NCBI RefSeq assembly: GCF_020687825.1
Contig: NZ_JAJEWP010000003.1
Coordinates: 248,001 to 312,000 of the forward strand
DNA: 64,000 nucleotides
Direction of reading: 5' to 3'
Source: Fluctibacter halophilus
Lineage (GTDB): Bacteria; Pseudomonadota; Gammaproteobacteria; Enterobacterales; Alteromonadaceae
The notes under the pieces: model-generated
What the model was told of the DNA's origin: nothing
The model's input: only the letters and a program-made list of their open reading frames with translations
Database searches by the model: none
In this document: positions 56,988 through 64,000 of the stretch, piece after piece
Position numbering within the stretch: the stretch's first letter is position 1
Layout: every line of letters begins with the position of its first letter
Made by a program: the position numbers and the translations under genes

Positions 56988-57765
56988 TGCCTCGGTACTT
57001 CTTCAGTGCGTCTGTCGCGAACGTGCATGCGCGAACGGGTATGTCGATACAGTGTGACGGGGCAACCATTTCTCTCACGCTACTACCGGCGGGGTGGTCG
57101 ATGTGTGGTCGCAGTACACCGGTCACCAGCAGGGCACTGCAGCTCAGGGCCAGCAGTTGATGTACATCTAATGCACTGGGTGATATTTGCAGCTGTTCGC
57201 ACAACAGCTGCTTGAGCCGTTGCCGGGCTCGGTGGAGTACCCGATCAAAATGCGCCGGTGTGAGCTCAAACTCATCGCAAATGACACTCTTATCCTGATG
57301 ATAGAGGAAGTGCCGGTACAGAATTTGTCGATCCCTTTCAGTGGGTAATTCATCCAGCACCTGTAACACCAGTTGCTGAATTTTTTGCTGATTCAAACCG
57401 TCGCAAAGATCGCCGTCAGCATGAGGAAAGTCGAGATGATCAAAGTCGACGGTGTCGGTTTGTCGTCGCTGCGCTTTACGATAATGGGCGAGCAGCAGGT
57501 TTATTGCGATTTGTCGTATGAAGGCTCCAACGGCCGCATGATTGCTCAATTCACCTTGTCGGATCCGTTGCAATGCGACGAGCATCGCATCCTGCGCAAT
57601 ATCGGCGCTGAGATCACGATCCTGACTGCGCTTGCAAAGAATAAAAAACAGGCTTTGCCAATAGTGCTCCACCAGGTGTTGTTCTGCCGCGCTGTCACCT
57701 TCCAAAATACGCGCAACGAGGGATTGCGGGGATTCAGCTGAAGCACTGGAAGCGGTTGCATCCAT
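56977..57765 (-). CDS. ECF-type RNA polymerase sigma factor with C-terminal extension
   Basis: 262 residues. Region 2 is seen at about 35-105 (RDLSADIAQDAMLVALQRI and AFIRQIAINLLLAHYRKAQ) and region 4 at about 135-185 (ELPTERDRQILYRHFLYHQDKS ... DRVLHRARQRLKQLL). After region 4 come some 75 extra residues including a short hydrophobic stretch (LLALSCSALLVTGVL), unusual for the group. The start at 57765 is preferred over a GTG at 57780. It heads the five-gene unit and probably controls it. Confidence 0.8.
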   Translation of the reverse strand: MDATASSASAESPQSLVARILEGDSAAEQHLVEHYWQSLFFILCKRSQDRDLSADIAQDAMLVALQRIRQGELSNHAAVGAFIRQIAINLLLAHYRKAQRRQTDTVDFDHLDFPHADGDLCDGLNQQKIQQLVLQVLDELPTERDRQILYRHFLYHQDKSVICDEFELTPAHFDRVLHRARQRLKQLLCEQLQISPSALDVHQLLALSCSALLVTGVLRPHIDHPAGSSVREMVAPSHCIDIPVRACTFATDALKKYRGSDE

Positions 57766-57820
57766 GACGAATTTTCTCACCTGATCAATGGGTTATTGAC
57801 AATGGTTGAATTTAATACAG

Positions 57821-57848
57821 TTTATCCACTGTTGCAATTTGCCATCAA
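57821..57848 (-). promoter_or_regulatory. Possible promoter of the ECF sigma unit
   Basis: On the minus strand TTGATG (57843-57848) and GATAAA (57821-57826) are spaced by 16 bases and would start transcription about 45 bases before the sigma gene. Both hexamers match the housekeeping consensus at four of six positions. I did not find a clear ECF-type -35 AAC motif with a matching -10. Confidence 0.3.
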
Positions 57849-57888
57849 TTTTTGCCCGGAAACAGGAGAGGCTAAGTCTGGATGGAGC

Positions 57889-59430
57889 TTATGAGGCAGC
57901 GTCGTCGTCGTCCTGATCCGGGAAGGTGTCCCGAATGGCGAAAAACTGTTCAAGGTTGTCAATCAGCAGGTCAACCAACCTTGGCTCAAAATGCCGTCCT
58001 CGTTCTTCTTTGATCAGCGCAACGATTTTGTCCCTAGGCCAGGCTTGTTTGTAACAGCGCTTGCTGCCCAGTGCGTCAAACACATCAGCCAGCGCGGTAA
58101 TGCGGCCTGCAATATGAATGTTGTCGGCAACCAAACCCGATGGATAGCCGTTGCCATCCCAGCGTTCATGATGCTGGTGGGCGATGGTTGCGCCGAGACC
58201 GAGGATCGGGTTGTCGGTATTTTTCAGCATCTCATAGCCGATTTCGGCATGGGTTTGCATGATTTCCCATTCCACGTCATCGTGCTTGCCCGGTTTGTTG
58301 AGGATCTGATCGGGGATACCCACCTTACCCACATCGTGCAGTGGGGAAGCCAGCTTGATCATTTCGGCATCGTATTCACTCAAGCCGTATAATTTGGCCA
58401 ACAGATAGCTGGTGTGGGCAACCCGCTTAACATGACTACCGGTTTCCTTGGAACGCATTTCAACTGCTTCACCAATCACATAGGACAGTTCTTTCTGGGA
58501 TTCCCGGATCATATCCCGCAATTTGAGGTTTTCATGGGCAACGGCAATATTGTGGGCAAAAAACTCCAGCAGGTTGTGTTGCATCGGTTCCAGTGGTTCA
58601 TCCTGTGACACATACAACAGGTTTTCTGTCCCCCGTTTGGTAGTGAAGTAGCCGATGAAGTAGTCGGTTTCATAAACCGATTGTTTATTGCGTAATGCCT
58701 GTTTGATCTTCCGATCGACCTCTTCAGGCACCCCTCCTCGCTTGCCACCGTGATTCATGGCCAGCACATTAACCTCGGAGGGGTCGGCATCGGTTTCTTT
58801 GGCTGCTGCGCAGCAGACAATGGAGGAGGACTCGATCCCCAACACCATGGTGACTTGCTTTAAGATAGCGGAGGCAAACTGGGGCAAGGTGTCGCATTCG
58901 ATAAATTCAGAGCTGGCGGCAATGATCTTCTCAAGACCCAGCCGGTGGCGTTCGATGGTCAGAATATCGCGGTAACCGCGCAGTGACGAATAAAACAGGG
59001 TTTTGAGGCGCAGTGCGGTCAGTTCGGTTTTGTTTTTGTAATCATTGATATCGTAGTTCTTGATCACGCTTTCTTCCGGCGCCTCACCGGGTTGCCCGGT
59101 ACGCAGGATCAAACGGATGCGATGGTTCTGTAGTGTTTCTCTGACCCATTTCACCAGGTCCAGGCCAGCATGATTGGTTTCCATGACCACATCGACGATG
59201 GCGACGGCGAATTCACCGGCATCGTCAGCCAGCAATTTGTCCTTTGCTTCTTGCGCAGAGTAGGCGCTAACCAATTCGAGACTGCCTTGCTCAAACTCAA
59301 AATCACTGAGGACCAGTCTTGTGATGTTGTGTACTTCAGGTTCATCGTCAACGATCAGTACCTTCCATTGTCTGGAGGGTTCCACATAATCGTCGTCGTC
59401 ATCGTCAACAAATAAGATGGTGTCACTCAT
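57889..59430 (-). CDS. Response regulator with DUF3369 and HD-GYP domains
   Basis: 513 residues. A receiver domain (about 20-145; phospho-acceptor Asp80 in AIVDVVME), a central DUF3369 sensor region with a GAF-like fold (about 160-310), and a C-terminal HD-GYP domain (about 315-500). The metal-binding HD is in SPLHDVGKVGIPD (His365, Asp366), with HQHHERWDGNGYP further on; the GYP triplet is intact, so it likely degrades cyclic di-GMP. The ATG at 59430 is chosen because the longer frame adds a leader with no family match. A run of six aspartates follows the start. Confidence 0.9.
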   Translation of the reverse strand: MSDTILFVDDDDDDYVEPSRQWKVLIVDDEPEVHNITRLVLSDFEFEQGSLELVSAYSAQEAKDKLLADDAGEFAVAIVDVVMETNHAGLDLVKWVRETLQNHRIRLILRTGQPGEAPEESVIKNYDINDYKNKTELTALRLKTLFYSSLRGYRDILTIERHRLGLEKIIAASSEFIECDTLPQFASAILKQVTMVLGIESSSIVCCAAAKETDADPSEVNVLAMNHGGKRGGVPEEVDRKIKQALRNKQSVYETDYFIGYFTTKRGTENLLYVSQDEPLEPMQHNLLEFFAHNIAVAHENLKLRDMIRESQKELSYVIGEAVEMRSKETGSHVKRVAHTSYLLAKLYGLSEYDAEMIKLASPLHDVGKVGIPDQILNKPGKHDDVEWEIMQTHAEIGYEMLKNTDNPILGLGATIAHQHHERWDGNGYPSGLVADNIHIAGRITALADVFDALGSKRCYKQAWPRDKIVALIKEERGRHFEPRLVDLLIDNLEQFFAIRDTFPDQDDDDAAS

Positions 59431-59518
59431 CGCTATGTTTTGGCTCCTGAAATTTGCGCTAACCGTCACAAGCTAACTATAGACGGTACACCAAAAACAC
59501 ACGAAAAAATTACGGGTG

Positions 59519-59711
59519 TGGGTGAGGCTCCGGTCGCCATCGGCGATTTCGAGTGATAGGTAATCACTCGAAAAGGAACGTAACGACGAGACAGGGTGAA
59601 CCACGCCCGCAATGGGCGAAGACGTGCAGCCCATTGAGTGGTGAACGGGAGGGCAGTGGATGCCCGACCTGGGCTTTTGCTGGCGGCAGGATGCCAGAAG
59701 CATAAAGTCTC
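59519..59711. repeat. Structured repeat, divergent copy
   Basis: It shares with the two units to its right the start TGGGTGAGGCTC, two hairpins and a GAACG-x-A-C tail, but otherwise differs. Hairpin 1: TCGCC-ATC-GGCGA (59534-59546). Hairpin 2: CGAGTGA-TAGGTAA-TCACTCG (59550-59570). Further hairpins follow at 59604-59618 and 59651-59665. The loop TAGGTAA is identical in all copies while the stem differs with compensation. No convincing gene lies here. Confidence 0.7.
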
Positions 59712-59862
59712 GGCTGGGTGAGGCTCTGGTCTTCGCAGAAGACGCCGAGCAATAGGTAATTGCGCGGAGAAGAACGAACCGGATGACAGAAGTCATCCGT
59801 GGGTGCGATACCATGGACGGGGTATCCCCCGTTTCAAGACATCGTCACATACTCTTCCGCAC
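59712..59862. repeat. Structured repeat unit 1 of a tandem duplication
   Basis: This 151-base unit is almost identical to 59873-60024, with one substitution and one inserted base. Hairpins are GTCTTC-GCA-GAAGAC (59729-59743), CCGAGCAA-TAGGTAA-TTGCGCGG (59745-59767), GGATGAC-AGAA-GTCATCC (59781-59798) and GATACC/GGTATC (59807-59826). Its end (59834-59862) is a copy of the last 29 bases of gor. Confidence 0.85.
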
Positions 59863-59872
59863 AGGAAGTGCG

Positions 59873-60024
59873 GGCTGGGTGAGGCTCTGGTCTTCGCAGA
59901 AGACGCCGAGCAATAGGTAATTGCGCGGCGAAGAACGAACCGGATGACAGGAAGTCATCCGTGGGTGCGATACCATGGACGGGGTATCCCCCGTTTCAAG
60001 ACATCGTCACATACTCTTCCGCAC
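59873..60024. repeat. Structured repeat unit 2, reaching into the end of gor
   Basis: The second unit of the tandem duplication, 152 bases, with the same hairpins (59890-59904, 59906-59928 and so on). Its last 29 bases (59996-60024) are the real 3' end of gor including the stop codon. The near identity of the units points to a recent event. Confidence 0.85.
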
Positions 60025-61345
60025 TGGTAGGGTGTATCGCCACGCAGGCATCAAAATCCGCTTTGGTGGCGCCCATTTTCATTGCCACCGCAAAGCCTTG
60101 CAGAATTTCGTCCATGCCATGCCCGATACCGTGCAGACCCACTACCCGCTCATTGGCGCCAACGCACACCAGCTTCATGCGGGTAACCTGACGGTGCCGG
60201 GTCACCGCGGTATACATCGCGCCAAAACTGGAACGATAGACTTTGACTTCCTCGTGACCGTACTGCTCCTGAGCCTCCGGTTCACTGAGGCCTATGGTGC
60301 CAATCGGGGGGTGACTGAACACCACTGTGGGTATCAGTTCATAATCCATTTTTGCATCGGTTTGTCCGTTGAATAATCGCTCCGACAATAGCCGGCCGGC
60401 TTTCACTGCAACGGGGGTCAAATCGACTTTACCCAGAATGTCGCCCAGAGCGTAAATCCCGTCTACCGAGGTATTGGAATACTCGTCGACGATGACATGG
60501 CCGCGGTTATCCCGTTCCACGCCAACGGCTTCCAGGTTGAGGTTGTCGGTGGCAGGTGCGCGACCAATCGCCCAGATCAGGCAATCGGTTTCGATACTGG
60601 TGCCATGACTGAAGTGCACGGTCAGGCTGCCGTCACTGTTGCGTTCAATCCGCTGTGGATCGCTATGGGTGTGCAAGGTAGGGCCTTCGTCGGCCATCAC
60701 TTCCATCAGGGTGTCATACAGCATGGGGTCGAAGTTACGCAGTGGTGCGTGTTTGCGCACCACCAGGTGGGTTTCGCTGCCCAGCGCATGCAGCACGCCC
60801 GCCAGTTCAACACCAATGTAACCGGCCCCAATAACCACCGCCCGTTTTGGCTGTTCGGTGAGGGCAAAAAAACCATCTGAGTCAATGCCCAGTTCAGCGC
60901 CCGGAATATCAGGCCGCACAGGTTTACCGCCAGTGGCAATGGTAATGTGGGGGGCACTGTAGTGCTGGCCATTGACCTCGACGGTGTTGGCGTCAACGAA
61001 CCGGGCGAACCCGTTGATCACGGTGATGTCATTATTGCTCAGTACCCGATCATAGGATTGATGAATACGTTCAATGTAGGCTTCGCGGCTTTTGACCAGG
61101 GTCGCCCAATCGAAGCCATTAACCGCCACATCGAAGCCATAATCCGGTGCGTAGCGGTGGATGGCCTCTGCCACCTGGGCGCCAAACCACATGGCTTTTT
61201 TGGGTACACAGCCCACATTGACGCAGGTACCGCCAACGGCTTTTGCCTCAATCAACGCCACCTTCTTGCCGTATTTTGCGGCTCGGTTGGCGGAGGCGAT
61301 GCCGCCACTGCCTGCACCAATGCAAATGTAATCAAATTCTGCCAT
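59996..61345 (-). CDS. gor: Glutathione reductase
   Basis: 449 residues. Gor reduces glutathione disulfide with NADPH and FAD. The FAD motif [14 protein letters not shown], the redox pair [13 protein letters not shown], the NADPH motif [13 protein letters not shown] and the C-terminal catalytic [10 protein letters not shown] are complete. It is divergent from prlC, as in related bacteria. Its last 29 bases are repeated at 59834-59862 as part of a tandem duplication. Confidence 0.96.
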   Translation of the reverse strand: MAEFDYICIGAGSGGIASANRAAKYGKKVALIEAKAVGGTCVNVGCVPKKAMWFGAQVAEAIHRYAPDYGFDVAVNGFDWATLVKSREAYIERIHQSYDRVLSNNDITVINGFARFVDANTVEVNGQHYSAPHITIATGGKPVRPDIPGAELGIDSDGFFALTEQPKRAVVIGAGYIGVELAGVLHALGSETHLVVRKHAPLRNFDPMLYDTLMEVMADEGPTLHTHSDPQRIERNSDGSLTVHFSHGTSIETDCLIWAIGRAPATDNLNLEAVGVERDNRGHVIVDEYSNTSVDGIYALGDILGKVDLTPVAVKAGRLLSERLFNGQTDAKMDYELIPTVVFSHPPIGTIGLSEPEAQEQYGHEEVKVYRSSFGAMYTAVTRHRQVTRMKLVCVGANERVVGLHGIGHGMDEILQGFAVAMKMGATKADFDACVAIHPTSAEEYVTMS

Positions 61346-61423
61346 GTTGGGATCCTTACTGTCCTGTTCTACGTTTCAAGATATAGGGTTGACCGGCAAT
61401 AATGCAACCGCGTTTCGCACCCC

Positions 61424-61449
61424 CTTGTTTTTCTGGCCAGCGCCTATAT
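61424..61449 (+). promoter_or_regulatory. Possible sigma-32 promoter of prlC
   Basis: CCCCCTTGTT ends a partial RpoH -35 (CTTGTT, 61424-61429). After 12 bases comes GCCTATAT (61442-61449), a 6-of-8 match to the RpoH -10. prlC (opdA) is a heat-shock gene in E. coli. The site is 39 bases before the ATG. The match is weaker than that before hslV. Confidence 0.4.
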
Positions 61450-61487
61450 TTTAACAACACAGTCTATCCATCAAAAAAGGGACGTAC

Positions 61488-63533
61488 ATGACCCACACCG
61501 CGACACTCGATACCGCCAGTTTGCCTGTTTTTTCCGCCATTTCCCCTGCGAACATTAAATCCGATATCGAGCACGCCATCAGTACGTGTAAGAACACCAT
61601 CGAAAGTTTGTTGGAGCAGCCCCACTACACGTGGGGCAATCTGATCGCGCCACTGGAAGAAAGCGATGATGCGCTGAGTCGGTTGTGGTCCCCGGTGTCT
61701 CACATGAATTCGGTGGTCAGCACCGATGCGCTGCGTGAAGCCCATGATGCCTGCCTGCCATTGCTGTCGGAGTATGGTACCTGGGTTGGACAACACAAAG
61801 GTCTGTACAACGCCTACAAAGCCATTCAGCAAGGCGACGAATTCGCCACCCTGAGTGAAGCGCAGCAGAAAGTGATCAACGATGCGGTAAAAGATTTTGA
61901 GCTGTCTGGTGTGGCGCTGCCCGAAGACAAAAAGCAACGTTACGCTGAGATTAAAAGCCGTCTGTCGGATCTCTCCTCGACCTTCAGCAATCATGTGATG
62001 GACGCTACCTTGGCCTGGACCAAACACATTACCGATCCTGAGCTGCTCGCCGGATTGCCCGAGTCAGCCAAAGCGGCGGCGGCAGAAGTGGCAAAATCAA
62101 AAGATCTCGAAGGTTGGGTGTTCACCCTGGACATTCCCAGTTACCTGCCGGTCATGATGTACGCCGACAACCGCGCGCTGCGTGAGGAAATGTACCGGGC
62201 GTATACCACCCGAGCCTCCGATCAGGGCCCTAATGCTGGCGAGTACGACAACGGGCCAATCATTGACGAAACCCTGGCGTTGCGCCATGAACTGGCGCAA
62301 CTGCTGTCGTTCCAGAATTACGCCCAACGTTCGTTGGCAACCAAGATGGCCGACAGCCCCGATCAGGTGAATGGATTTCTGCACGATCTGGCCCGACGTT
62401 CACGGCCCCAGGCCCAGAAAGACATGCAGGATGTGCGTGACTTTGCTCTTGCTACTTATGGTGTTGGTGATCTGCACGCGTGGGATCTGGCTTACTACAG
62501 CGAAAAACTGAAAAATCAGAAGTACGCGATTTCCGACGAAGAACTACGTCCTTATTTCCCCGAACATAAAGTCGTGGCGGGGTTGTTTGAAGTGGTGTCG
62601 CGGCTGTATGGACTGCGCATTAATGAGCGTACCGATGTCGACGTGTGGCACAAGGACGTACGTTTCTATGAAATCCACGATCAGGATGGCCAGTTACGCG
62701 GTGGATTCTACTTTGATTTGTATGCCCGTGCCCGCAAACGGGGAGGTGCCTGGATGGACGAGTGCCAGGTGCGCCGTCTGTGCCTGGACGGCAGTCTGCA
62801 GTACCCGGTCGCCTACCTGACGTGTAATTTTAACGGCCCGGTTGGCGATACGCCGGCGTTGTTTACCCACGATGAAGTGATCACCTTATTCCATGAATTC
62901 GGCCATGGCATTCACCACATGCTGACCAAAGTCGATGTGGCCGGAGTGTCTGGCATCAATGGTGTGCCGTGGGATGCGGTGGAGCTGCCCAGCCAGTTTC
63001 TGGAGAACTGGTGCTGGCAGCCCGAGGCGCTGGCGTTCATTTCCGGCCATTATGAAAGCGGTGAACCGTTGCCGGACGCCTTACTGAACAAGCTGCTTGC
63101 CGCGCGCAACTTCCAGTCCGCGATGCAGATGGTACGACAGCTGGAGTTCAGTTTGTTCGATTTCCGCCTGCACGAAGACTATGATGCCGTTCAGCGCCTG
63201 GGTGTGCAGGGCGTGCTGGATGCGGTGCGTGAAGAGGTTGCGGTGGTGACGCCGCCGTCATTCAATCGCTTCCAGACCAGCTTCGGGCACATTTTCGCTG
63301 GTGGCTATGCGGCAGGGTATTACAGCTACAAATGGGCCGAAGTGTTGTCCTCGGATGCCTTCGGACGGTTTGAAGAAGAGGGGATTTTCAATCCCCAGAC
63401 CGGGCGTGATTTTCTGCATCATATCCTTGAAATGGGCGGCAGCCGGGAACCGATGGTGTTGTTTACCGCTTTTCGAGGCCGCGAGCCGCAGGTGGATGCG
63501 TTATTGCGCCACAGTGGCATTGACGAGAGCTGA
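61488..63533 (+). CDS. prlC: Oligopeptidase A
   Basis: 681 residues of the M3 metallopeptidase family, full length. The zinc motif HEFGHGIHH lies near residue 468, with the third ligand Glu in the following helix (VELPSQFLENW). PrlC degrades short peptides, including cleaved signal peptides, in the cytoplasm. A GGGACG site precedes the ATG. The glycosylase gene follows 17 bases after the stop, probably in the same transcript. Confidence 0.96.
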   Translation: MTHTATLDTASLPVFSAISPANIKSDIEHAISTCKNTIESLLEQPHYTWGNLIAPLEESDDALSRLWSPVSHMNSVVSTDALREAHDACLPLLSEYGTWVGQHKGLYNAYKAIQQGDEFATLSEAQQKVINDAVKDFELSGVALPEDKKQRYAEIKSRLSDLSSTFSNHVMDATLAWTKHITDPELLAGLPESAKAAAAEVAKSKDLEGWVFTLDIPSYLPVMMYADNRALREEMYRAYTTRASDQGPNAGEYDNGPIIDETLALRHELAQLLSFQNYAQRSLATKMADSPDQVNGFLHDLARRSRPQAQKDMQDVRDFALATYGVGDLHAWDLAYYSEKLKNQKYAISDEELRPYFPEHKVVAGLFEVVSRLYGLRINERTDVDVWHKDVRFYEIHDQDGQLRGGFYFDLYARARKRGGAWMDECQVRRLCLDGSLQYPVAYLTCNFNGPVGDTPALFTHDEVITLFHEFGHGIHHMLTKVDVAGVSGINGVPWDAVELPSQFLENWCWQPEALAFISGHYESGEPLPDALLNKLLAARNFQSAMQMVRQLEFSLFDFRLHEDYDAVQRLGVQGVLDAVREEVAVVTPPSFNRFQTSFGHIFAGGYAAGYYSYKWAEVLSSDAFGRFEEEGIFNPQTGRDFLHHILEMGGSREPMVLFTAFRGREPQVDALLRHSGIDES

Positions 63534-63550
63534 TCCACAGGAGTGACGTG

Positions 63551-64000
63551 ATGGACCATCTGGAATCCTACCAGGCGCTGTATCAGCGTGCCTGTGAGCG
63601 CAAAGGCGGGCCTGCCAGGCTGGAGGCGATGCTGGGTGAACCGCTCAGCCCTGAGGCGCTGGCACAACTTGGTGATGATCGTATTCTTGCTGAGTTTACC
63701 CGCAAGGTTTTTCAAAGTGGCTTTGTGTGGCGGGTTGTCGATGACAAATGGTCCGGTTTTGAAGCGGTGTTTTTCGATTTTGACATCGAGAAAGTGTTGC
63801 TGATGAGTGATGAAATGCTGGAAAAGAAAGCCCAGGATCCCCGCATCATTCGGAACTTCAACAAGGTCAAAACGGTCCGTGACAATGCGCTGATGATGGC
63901 CGATGTTGCCCGCCAGCATGGCAGTTTTGCGCGTTTTCTGGCTGACTGGCCAGCCAGCGATATCATCGGCTTATGGGCGTATCTGAAAAAACACGGCAGT
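63551..64000 (+). CDS. DNA-3-methyladenine glycosylase I, cut by the window end
   Basis: 150 codons are visible without a stop, so the gene runs past the window. The encoded protein (MDHLESYQALYQRACERKGG ...) resembles the Tag family of 3-methyladenine DNA glycosylases, with FTRKVFQSGFVWRVVDDKW and the later RIIRNFNKVKTVRDNALMM segment. Tag enzymes excise alkylated adenine from DNA. It probably is co-transcribed with prlC. The C-terminal zinc ligands of Tag cannot be checked here. Confidence 0.75.
   Translation, partial: MDHLESYQALYQRACERKGGPARLEAMLGEPLSPEALAQLGDDRILAEFTRKVFQSGFVWRVVDDKWSGFEAVFFDFDIEKVLLMSDEMLEKKAQDPRIIRNFNKVKTVRDNALMMADVARQHGSFARFLADWPASDIIGLWAYLKKHGS

Noticed and set aside
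59473-59814. 113-codon minus-strand frame through the structured repeat
   Set aside because: It spans two repeat copies and their hairpins. The codon pattern follows the repeat, so it is most likely a spurious frame.
59873-60024. Group II intron or transposon end as an explanation of the repeat
   Set aside because: No reverse transcriptase, transposase or terminal inverted repeats are present, and the duplication boundary lies inside gor rather than at a target-site duplication.

Overview
The window reads as an ordinary chromosome segment of a marine gammaproteobacterium. It most resembles the Alteromonadales, in the Alteromonas/Aestuariibacter/Bowmanella area. This is inferred from gene content and order: pcnB-folK-panB-panC beside dksA-gluQ, rsmD/ftsY-ftsE-ftsX/rpoH, rpmE/priA-ftsN-hslVU, yihY-dtd-yiiD, gor/prlC, a panP-type aspartate decarboxylase and the marine 'dedicated sortase' regulatory genes pdsS/pdsR/pdsO. 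Coding density is high. I see no rRNA, tRNA, CRISPR array, prophage or insertion sequence.

Layout. 1-2.6 kb: a truncated AT-rich membrane gene, a 520-base stretch without genes, a secreted esterase and a GNAT enzyme, then a candidate Fur-controlled small RNA on the minus strand. 2.8-9.2 kb: a small secreted protein, a CBS-domain protein, an OprC-like TonB receptor with a small secreted partner, a DksA-like zinc-finger protein, and a DoxX-pirin pair followed by a LysR regulator. 9.3-14.7 kb: sensor kinase, response regulator and OmpA-like protein of the dedicated-sortase type (no sortase in view), glutaminase, and an AhpD-like protein. 14.9-18 kb: a YadG/YadH ABC exporter with a TrmB-like methyltransferase, and a degenerate EAL protein. 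18.1-24.9 kb: pantothenate and folate genes, poly(A) polymerase, GluQ and DksA. panP converges on panC-panB, so beta-alanine and pantoate supply lie side by side.

25-36.8 kb: sfsA, pepB, marC, yjaG, dgkA, rsmD, the ftsYEX cluster and rpoH, with two tandem EAL-HDOD genes inserted between ftsX and rpoH. 36.9-46.3 kb: GFA protein, yiiD, dtd, pip, two small envelope proteins, yihY, metF/metJ separated by MetJ boxes, an unknown periplasmic protein, maeB and rpmE. 46.4-51.3 kb: priA, an FtsN-like SPOR protein and hslVU, with a very good sigma-32 promoter in front of hslV.

51.2-57.8 kb holds the most unusual locus: a compact minus-strand unit of ECF sigma factor, membrane anti-sigma-like protein, animal-type haem peroxidase, unknown 165-residue protein and a 1091-residue exported TPR-CHAT protease-like protein. 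57.9-64 kb: a REC-HD-GYP regulator, then about 500 bases of repeated, strongly structured DNA. One unit of this is tandemly duplicated together with the last 29 bases of gor. Two hairpins keep their loops while their stems change in a compensating way, which suggests a structured RNA family. gor, prlC and a truncated 3-methyladenine glycosylase gene close the window.
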